Assembly (NCBI GenBank): GCA_964595355.1
Contig: CAZQQD010000123.1
Location: 1-6,559 of the forward strand
Direction of reading: 5' to 3'
Length of the DNA stretch: 6,559 nucleotides
Origin: JAKAGZ01 sp964595355
GTDB lineage: Bacteria; Bacteroidota; Ignavibacteria; Ignavibacteriales; Ignavibacteriaceae
A model generated the notes under the pieces. The model was not told the origin of the DNA and did no database searches. It saw only the letters and a program-made list of their open reading frames with translations. Numbering within the stretch: position 1 is the stretch's first letter; every line of letters begins with the position of its first letter. Both the position numbers and the translations under genes were made by a program. Shown here piece after piece: positions 1-4,170 of the stretch.

Positions 1-26
1 TTTCCAATAAAAACCTGAGGTGTACA

Positions 27-383
27 ATGAAAAAACTGCTTTTAGCTATTTCATTTCTTTTTGTATTTTCGATTTGTAGTAAAAGCCAAACTATGACTTC
101 CGCTAAAGACACTATTAAGGTGCTTTTTGAAAATGACAAAATGGTAGTAACCGAATATGTAAGCACACCCGGAAAAGATGTTTGTGGACTCGGAAAACAT
201 AGTCATAAACCTCACCTGACTGTTATGCTTACTGACGCTTCAGTGAAATTGATGAAAGATAATGAAGAACCTAAGATAATTAATTTAAAGGCAGGTGACG
301 TATTCTGGAGTGAAGCGGAAACACATATGGTAATTAATAATGGCACTAAGCCGACCAAGGTATATCTTGTAGTACCGAAATAG
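27..383 (+). CDS. Small secreted cupin-domain protein
   Basis: A 118-residue protein made of one cupin beta-barrel behind a signal peptide. Residues 1-20 are a basic start (MKK) plus a hydrophobic stretch; cleavage is likely near SKSQ, so the mature protein should be outside the cytoplasm. Cys17 is preceded by FSI, which is a poor lipobox, so a lipoprotein is unlikely. Cupin motif 1 is recognisable around residues 56-66 with H58, H60 and H63, but the usual glutamate is not obvious. Motif 2 is residues 90-105 (GDVFW through H100 and N104-N105). H58, H60 and H100 could hold a metal ion. The barrel is close to minimal size. The start is supported by GAGGTG at 17-22. No enzymatic role can be named: single-domain secreted cupins range from sugar or small-molecule binding to dioxygenase activity. 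Whether it belongs to an operon on its left cannot be seen. Confidence 0.85.
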   Translation: MKKLLLAISFLFVFSICSKSQTMTSAKDTIKVLFENDKMVVTEYVSTPGKDVCGLGKHSHKPHLTVMLTDASVKLMKDNEEPKIINLKAGDVFWSEAETHMVINNGTKPTKVYLVVPK

Positions 384-425
384 AAAGCAGCTAAACTGAT
401 TTGTAGCGTTCTAATTTCATAAATT

Positions 426-510
426 GTCATCCTGAACTTGTTTCAGGATCTTTTAATATTATTATTTGATTCCGAAATAAACCTATCTATACGACAGGTA
501 GATTCAGAAT
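426..510. repeat. Intergenic multi-hairpin repeat, copy 1 (three hairpins)
   Basis: Palindromic element between the cupin gene and the HsmA-like gene, whose 3' ends converge here. Hairpin 1 pairs ATCCTGAA (429-436) with TTCAGGAT (442-449) around a 5-nt loop. An outer arm pairs ATTCCGAA (469-476) with TTCAGAAT (503-510) with one mismatch. Between them a further hairpin pairs ACCTATC (481-487) with GACAGGT (493-499), one mismatch, again with a 5-nt loop. The left end GTCAT and the hairpin order match the second copy at 2328-2393, so this is a dispersed repeat family rather than a chance palindrome. Hairpin 1 is followed by CTTTT on the plus strand and might also help to end cupin transcription; that is inference. 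Confidence 0.75.
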
Positions 511-567
511 GAAAGTTTGCTTTCGCTAAAGAAAGAGAAATTAGGACACTACTAATTTTTATTACAC

Positions 568-939
568 TCACCCGCTCATACCGAGATACATCCCACCAAA
601 ATAAGGTATCAGCCATATTAGCCAGACTACAATGCTGAACCTGTGGAATTTATTTCTTAATGATTCATTTTGTTTTACAACCACTACAGTAGCCCATATT
701 GCGTGAAACAGCATTAACCATAAAGCTATTTGTCCCGTTAACGTGTGCGGTTTTGTAATATCAAAAGGCCCTTTAGCTAACAAATGCATTGCGTAGGTAC
801 CCGATATATCAAATGTAAATCCTATCCAGAATGCAACTACGTGCCATGGCTTTAAATACCTTGCTATTCTCTCGGACCAGACACCTAAAGAATAGAATAT
901 CAATGCAAGTGTTATTAATGTAGCAGAAACGATAACCAT
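568..939 (-). CDS. HsmA/TIGR03987-type four-helix membrane protein
   Basis: A 123-residue integral membrane protein with four predicted helices at about residues 2-20, 35-55, 67-88 and 101-120. The patterns LIFYSLGVWSE (about 13-23), LKPWHVVAFWIG (29-40), LMLFHAIWA (75-83) and FSIVVWLIWLIPY (101-113) match from memory the family TIGR03987, now called HsmA after the Clostridioides difficile heme-sensing membrane protein. That homologue is reported to bind heme and protect against heme/oxidative stress. Several histidines near helix ends (H33, H65, H79, H99) would suit heme binding, but the function in this organism is inferred. Length is normal for the family. No HsmR-like MarR regulator lies beside it in the window. 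A weak GGTGA site sits a few bases upstream of the ATG at 937-939. Confidence 0.8.
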   Translation of the reverse strand: MVIVSATLITLALIFYSLGVWSERIARYLKPWHVVAFWIGFTFDISGTYAMHLLAKGPFDITKPHTLTGQIALWLMLFHAIWATVVVVKQNESLRNKFHRFSIVVWLIWLIPYFGGMYLGMSG

Positions 940-1064
940 TAATTCACCAGGATATTTAAATTATAATTTAAGTAGTTATTGGTTTGTTTAAAAATGAAAT
1001 CAGGCCACAACATCCGTAGAAAAATAAACTCCAAAGAAAGATGAAAATTTAATTTTAGATATAT

Positions 1065-1889
1065 CTACCGCAATCCCTCAAAAAGATCTGTCTCAAGTAT
1101 GCGCCCGCCGTTTACCAGACTGAATACACGATAATATTCATCGGATCCCCAGACAGCTTTATGTTGTTCTGCCGATAAGTTTTCCAGCCCCTTATAAATA
1201 GAAATTTGTGATTTATGACATTTTATCGCCTGCCATACCGTCAGCCAATGCGATTCAGTATCGATTGATGTTGTGATAGCCCAATCCTCCCAGGGTACTG
1301 CGCGACGTTCTATGCCATCCACATTAACTTTCAATTCACAAAAGGCTGACTGGTAGGCCGCCCATTTTTTCTTACCCCACGCCAGGTAATATAATTTCGA
1401 AACGCGGTGAGCTTCTAAAGTTGAATTACTTTTTACATTAAGTTTGTAGCCGGGGTCTGCAGCGCAGACAATTGCAGCTCCCGTCAATTGCGATATAGCT
1501 ATATGATCCGGATGACCATAAGCCCCATCCTGTCCAAAGGTCACAATAACGTGAGGACTTACCCTTCGTATATGTGTCACAATTTTTGCTATTGCCTCAT
1601 CATTATTCACGCGGTCAAGCTCGCCGTCGATGTAATCCAGAAAATTAACTTCCTTTATGCCGAGCACTTTGGATGCGGCTAGCAGTTCCGTTTCACGTAT
1701 CTTCCCAACTTCTTCCATTGATAGTGCGCCGCGTTTATCTCCGATCCGTCCGCGTTCACCGCGAGTGGCAGTGACAAGGTAAGTTTCAGTTCCCTCCTCA
1801 GCATACTTTGCCAATATGCCTCCCATTCCGAGAGATTCGTCATCGGGATGAGCCAGGATACACATTAGTTTAAGTTTGCTGTTCTGCAC
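1065..1889 (-). CDS. PIG-L/LmbE-family zinc-dependent deacetylase
   Basis: A 274-residue protein of the PIG-L (LmbE-like) superfamily, which removes N-acetyl groups from GlcNAc-type conjugates; MshB (mycothiol), BshB (bacillithiol) and GlcNAc-PI deacetylase are known members. The hallmark AHPDDE is at residues 13-18 (H14 and D17 as zinc ligands, D16 as general base by analogy with MshB) and GHPDH is at 125-129 (H129 as third ligand by analogy). The Rossmann-like core runs to about residue 145; the C-terminal part carries a W.AI..HKSQ stretch (219-228) often seen in this family. The start is GTG at 1887-1889, 2 nt after the stop of the 92-residue gene. The next ATG (codon 9) would leave only five residues before the zinc motif, so GTG is preferred. 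No strong ribosome site precedes it, which suggests translational coupling. It is cytoplasmic; the substrate is unknown, and no glycosyltransferase or thiol-ligase partner is visible here. Confidence 0.88.
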   Translation of the reverse strand: MQNSKLKLMCILAHPDDESLGMGGILAKYAEEGTETYLVTATRGERGRIGDKRGALSMEEVGKIRETELLAASKVLGIKEVNFLDYIDGELDRVNNDEAIAKIVTHIRRVSPHVIVTFGQDGAYGHPDHIAISQLTGAAIVCAADPGYKLNVKSNSTLEAHRVSKLYYLAWGKKKWAAYQSAFCELKVNVDGIERRAVPWEDWAITTSIDTESHWLTVWQAIKCHKSQISIYKGLENLSAEQHKAVWGSDEYYRVFSLVNGGRILETDLFEGLR

Positions 1890-1891
1890 TT

Positions 1892-2170
1892 TTAATCTTT
1901 ATGATGACTAATAATTTCGTCGAGATGCTCAATAGTAAACTTATTTAATTGTGTAATCTTTGCAGTAGAGCGATAAGCTGCAGGTAAAATAGCCCGTGCT
2001 TCTTCCTTGCTGTCTGCTTCTACGGTTACCCACCCCAGGTGCACTCCGTCCTCGCAGCCAAAGTCTGCGTTAGTAAGATAATGTGAGCCTGTTTCCATCA
2101 AAATTTTGACGGCGCGTGCGCAGGCAACTTTTTCTTCTTCGTGCGGTACTTCTATCAGAAATCTTGCCAT
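1892..2170 (-). CDS. 92-residue conserved protein, copy A (alpha/beta, ferredoxin-like)
   Basis: Small soluble protein with no signal peptide. The predicted order is strand (3-9), helix (11-30), strand pair (35-52), helix (54-69), strand (71-80), helix (81-90), which fits a ferredoxin-like or dimeric alpha/beta-barrel fold as in muconolactone-isomerase-type proteins. H10, C17, H30, C39 and H44 could form a ligand or metal site, but no catalytic motif is recognised, so I name no function. The ATG at 2168-2170 has AGGAG about 10 nt upstream on the minus strand. It ends 2 nt before the GTG of the PIG-L gene, so the two are very probably co-transcribed and translationally coupled. An identical protein is encoded at 3277-3555. 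I have a weak impression that this family is widespread in environmental bacteria; a profile search would settle it. Confidence 0.8.
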   Translation of the reverse strand: MARFLIEVPHEEEKVACARAVKILMETGSHYLTNADFGCEDGVHLGWVTVEADSKEEARAILPAAYRSTAKITQLNKFTIEHLDEIISHHKD

Positions 2171-2185
2171 AGTACAAAATCTCCT
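1892..2185 (-). repeat. Direct repeat, copy A (92-residue gene plus ribosome site)
   Basis: This block matches 3277-3570 in the same orientation. Only seven positions differ: 1895, 1901, 1916, 1952, 1997 and 2015 (all silent third-codon positions) and 2172 just upstream of the start codon. From 2016 to 2171 the copies are identical. Similarity stops abruptly at the stop codon on one side and after the ribosome site on the other, with a weaker conserved block about 70 nt further upstream. The spacing between copies is 1385 bp. Confidence 0.95.
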
Positions 2186-2244
2186 TTATTTATTAATGAA
2201 TTAACAAACAAAAATATATTGTTCTGAACAGGCTGAAGGGAATG

Positions 2245-2267
2245 TCGTGAATTCAGGTGGCAATATA
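2245..2267 (-). promoter_or_regulatory. Conserved leader/promoter block of 92-residue gene, copy A
   Basis: Read on the minus strand this block holds TATATT (2262-2267, like a -10 box) followed by ACCTGA..TTCACGA. The same order, TATGTT then ACCTGA then TTCACGAC, occurs at a similar distance upstream of copy B, although the rest of the leader has diverged. This suggests a retained promoter or operator and a leader of roughly 85 nt. No convincing -35 box is seen for copy A. Confidence 0.4.
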
Positions 2268-2327
2268 ATCTATTAAACAATAAAATTAAAATTGATAAAA
2301 CGATAGGTAATGTTCAAATTATCAAAC

Positions 2328-2393
2328 GTCATCCCGAATTTGTTTCGGGATCTCTTAATATTTATTCGATTCTGAAATAAATTCAGAATGACA
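2328..2393. repeat. Intergenic multi-hairpin repeat, copy 2 (two hairpins)
   Basis: A 66-bp element made of two perfect 8-bp hairpins with 5-nt loops: ATCCCGAA (2331-2338) with TTCGGGAT (2344-2351), and ATTCTGAA (2369-2376) with TTCAGAAT (2382-2389). Its ends, GTCAT at the left and ATGAC(A) at the right, are themselves inverted. It is related to the element at 426-510 and differs from it by lacking the inserted middle hairpin. It lies between the divergent copy-A gene and the secreted-protein gene. Such elements are usually non-coding REP/MITE-like repeats; mobility is inferred only. Confidence 0.8.
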
Positions 2394-2532
2394 GATGGTA
2401 TTCGTTTATTAAAAATTAGGATACTACCCTCTATTTATTCCCATTGCTAAATGATCTTTTTTGTGCTAAATTATTCTGCCTTAATTACCGTACAACTTTT
2501 CCGGAACAGAGGATAACAATATTAACTTTAAC

Positions 2533-2538
2533 AGGGGT
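2533..2538 (+). promoter_or_regulatory. Ribosome binding site deciding the start at 2543
   Basis: AGGGGT lies 4 nt before the ATG at 2543-2545. The in-frame ATG at 2444 has no comparable site and would place 33 extra residues in front of a normal signal peptide, so 2543 is chosen. Confidence 0.7.
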
Positions 2539-2542
2539 CTTT

Positions 2543-3250
2543 ATGTTAAACAAATCTTTTAAGCAATATTTTTCCGGTCCTTTGCAATTTGCTGTCAGTC
2601 TGCTTGCAATATTTTTTTTCACTTCAACAATATTTCCACAACAGCATCTTGATGAATCTTTCGCGGGTAAATACCGTAAAAGAGCAAAAACATCTATCGT
2701 CAGAAGCTTAACAACCGATCATATCAGCAGGGCGCATAAATATGATAACCTCGGAGATTTATTAATTCATTTGCCCAATGATATTGAGATGAGAAATAAA
2801 TATCCCGACCTGAAGATGCACGTCCACAACTTTCCTGAATTCAGGAAAACCGAAGAACTATATAACGTAGAAGTTACAGCCTGGGTTCACGCAGTTAAAT
2901 ATGAAGGCGGTTCCGGCGACAGGGATTTCCACATAATTATCGGTAATAATCCTGATACTGCCTTTGCAACTTTTATGAATGTCGAAATATCGGGACTGCC
3001 TGATTCCAGCTCGCACAATTATAAACCCTTGAGAGATGCTAGAAAAGAATTCCTTGAACTGTTTTCCGATTATCATTTCACCACTTCTTTTAAACGGATT
3101 GACCCGCCGGTGAAAGTAACAATAAAAGGCTCTTTATTTTTTGACGGCGACCACAACCATAGTTGCGGAACCTGCCCTGGTCCATCTTACGCAAAGCCGG
3201 GGACTGTGTGGGAGATTCATCCTGTTTATTCGATTGTGAAGGTGGAGTGA
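2543..3250 (+). CDS. Secreted protein with C-terminal OB-like domain, function unknown
   Basis: With the start at 2543 the protein has 235 residues. Residues 1-34 are a signal peptide (basic start, hydrophobic core about 15-31, likely cleavage near FPQQ). A charged linker follows, then from about residue 108 a beta-rich domain: a strand VEVTAWVHAVKYEGG, the motif GDRDFHI (125-131), a strand region FATFMNVEIS, a helical segment KPLRDARKEFLELF (161-174), then VKVTIKGSLFF leading to DGDHNH (201-206) and CGTC (208-211), ending in WEIHPVYSI (223-231). The pairing of a DRD.HI motif with a final WEIHPV strand resembles secreted or periplasmic OB-fold domains that I know only as uncharacterised proteins. 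The D/H-rich 201-206 stretch and the two cysteines might bind metal or form a disulfide; this is inference. It stands alone on the plus strand and converges with the copy-B gene, with 26 nt between the stop codons. Confidence 0.8.
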   Translation: MLNKSFKQYFSGPLQFAVSLLAIFFFTSTIFPQQHLDESFAGKYRKRAKTSIVRSLTTDHISRAHKYDNLGDLLIHLPNDIEMRNKYPDLKMHVHNFPEFRKTEELYNVEVTAWVHAVKYEGGSGDRDFHIIIGNNPDTAFATFMNVEISGLPDSSSHNYKPLRDARKEFLELFSDYHFTTSFKRIDPPVKVTIKGSLFFDGDHNHSCGTCPGPSYAKPGTVWEIHPVYSIVKVE

Positions 3251-3276
3251 AACGGGGAAAAAATACTCAGACGAAA

Positions 3277-3555
3277 TTAGTCTTTGTGATGACTAATAAT
3301 CTCGTCGAGATGCTCAATAGTAAACTTATTTAATTGCGTAATCTTTGCAGTAGAGCGATAAGCTGCAGGTAAAATAGCCCGCGCTTCTTCCTTGCTGTCG
3401 GCTTCTACGGTTACCCACCCCAGGTGCACTCCGTCCTCGCAGCCAAAGTCTGCGTTAGTAAGATAATGTGAGCCTGTTTCCATCAAAATTTTGACGGCGC
3501 GTGCGCAGGCAACTTTTTCTTCTTCGTGCGGTACTTCTATCAGAAATCTTGCCAT
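3277..3555 (-). CDS. 92-residue conserved protein, copy B
   Basis: Encodes exactly the same 92 residues as 1892-2170 from a DNA sequence with six silent differences. Fold and possible ligand residues are as for copy A (H10, C17, H30, C39, H44). AGGAG lies upstream of the ATG at 3553-3555. Unlike copy A it has no deacetylase gene after it: downstream it meets the convergent secreted-protein gene after 26 nt. Upstream on the same strand is the ASCH gene, 168 bp away, with a possible own promoter in the gap, so copy B is probably transcribed alone. Perfect protein identity means it is either recent or kept uniform by gene conversion and selection. Confidence 0.8.
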   Translation of the reverse strand: MARFLIEVPHEEEKVACARAVKILMETGSHYLTNADFGCEDGVHLGWVTVEADSKEEARAILPAAYRSTAKITQLNKFTIEHLDEIISHHKD

Positions 3556-3570
3556 ATTACAAAATCTCCT
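3277..3570 (-). repeat. Direct repeat, copy B (92-residue gene plus ribosome site)
   Basis: Counterpart of 1892-2185. The differences lie at 3280, 3286, 3301, 3337, 3382, 3400 and 3557. Recombination between the two copies would delete or amplify a 1385-bp unit carrying the hairpin repeat and the secreted-protein gene. Confidence 0.95.
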
Positions 3571-3622
3571 ATGTTAATTATTAAATTAAAAAGCGCGAAA
3601 AGGATTTGTGCAAAAAGGAACA

Positions 3623-3684
3623 GTCGTGAATAAATACGTTGAACTCAGGTGTGCTAACATAATAAACGATTTGATATAAGGCAA
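3623..3684 (-). promoter_or_regulatory. Possible promoter and leader block of 92-residue gene, copy B
   Basis: On the minus strand TTGCCT (3679-3684) and TATGTT (3656-3661) are 17 nt apart, a fair sigma-70-type pair. Downstream come ACCTGA (within 3641-3651) and TTCACGAC (3623-3631 region), both shared with the copy-A leader. Copy B carries about 13 extra bases between these two blocks. The predicted leader is about 90-100 nt long. Confidence 0.4.
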
Positions 3685-3723
3685 TTCGAATATCTTAAGA
3701 TCTTAAATTAATAAACCTGAATT

Positions 3724-4170
3724 CTAAGTTCCTAATAGAATACCGAATTCAGTTTGTATTAATTCATAATCGCTATCTTTAAGGTATCTATAGCTCTGAG
3801 GAATATTAAAAGTATCATCGTGATATTTTAATTCTTGCAATTTTATTGGTTCGGGGAAACGCCAATAATTGTCTATAACTATACCATAGCCGTATTCTTG
3901 TAAATAAAAATATTCAAAAAAATCATTCTTATTTATACCGGCTTTTTTATAAACTTTATTCCACAGTTTATTAATTGGCAATACTATTATTTTTTTAACA
4001 GTAAAAGCACCATAAATATTTTTTTGTGGTGAACTTATATAAACAATTACCAAATCACCCTTTTGCATGTCCTTTGGTAATTTTTTCCTCAGTTCTACAG
4101 TTTTTTTCCCAGTAAATATTTTGTGAGCATAAACTGGTTTAATAGATAAAAGTATTGAATTAGCCCTCAT
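3724..4170 (-). CDS. Stand-alone ASCH-domain (PUA-like) protein
   Basis: A 148-residue protein with the ASCH signature near its N-terminus: ILLSIKPVYAHKIFTGKK (about 6-23) running into TVELR (24-28), then GDLVIVYIS (38-46) and YGAFTVKKI (53-61). This is the order of the ASCH fold: an opening strand and helix, the G.K....R motif (G21, K23, R28), then a barrel strand preceded by GD. ASCH domains are PUA-like and are thought to bind RNA or modified nucleosides; one branch (YqfB) hydrolyses N4-acetylcytidine and another has ribonuclease activity. From memory YqfB uses K21, T24 and E74; here K23 is retained but E26 stands where T24 would be, so amidohydrolase activity is uncertain. The start overlaps the end of the 694-residue gene by 11 nt and has its own strong ribosome site, so the two proteins are probably made together. 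The gene is AT-rich like its partner. Confidence 0.82.
   Translation of the reverse strand: MRANSILLSIKPVYAHKIFTGKKTVELRKKLPKDMQKGDLVIVYISSPQKNIYGAFTVKKIIVLPINKLWNKVYKKAGINKNDFFEYFYLQEYGYGIVIDNYWRFPEPIKLQELKYHDDTFNIPQSYRYLKDSDYELIQTEFGILLGT

Noticed and set aside
27..83. Lipoprotein signal on the cupin protein (Cys17)
   Set aside because: The residues before the cysteine (FSI) do not fit a lipobox, where G, A or S is expected at -1.
212..430. 72-codon open frame on the minus strand over the cupin gene
   Set aside because: Antisense to the cupin barrel coding region and runs into the hairpin repeat; no family resemblance.
1488..1682. 64-codon open frame on the plus strand inside the deacetylase gene
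   Set aside because: Antisense to the conserved catalytic part of a clear PIG-L gene; no recognisable protein.
426..2393. CRISPR-like repeats
   Set aside because: Only two dispersed palindromic copies of different length, with genes between them and no regular spacers.
2444..2542. Upstream extension of the secreted protein from an in-frame ATG at 2444
   Set aside because: It would put 33 residues with no signal-peptide character before a normal signal peptide, and it lacks a ribosome site; AGGGGT precedes the ATG at 2543.
2858..3076. 72-codon open frame on the minus strand inside the secreted-protein gene
   Set aside because: Shadow of a well-supported gene on the other strand; composition not protein-like.
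3691..3706. Palindromes ATCTTAAGAT and TAAGATCTTA downstream of the ASCH gene as a terminator
   Set aside because: AT-only short palindromes with no loop, G+C stem or following T-run.
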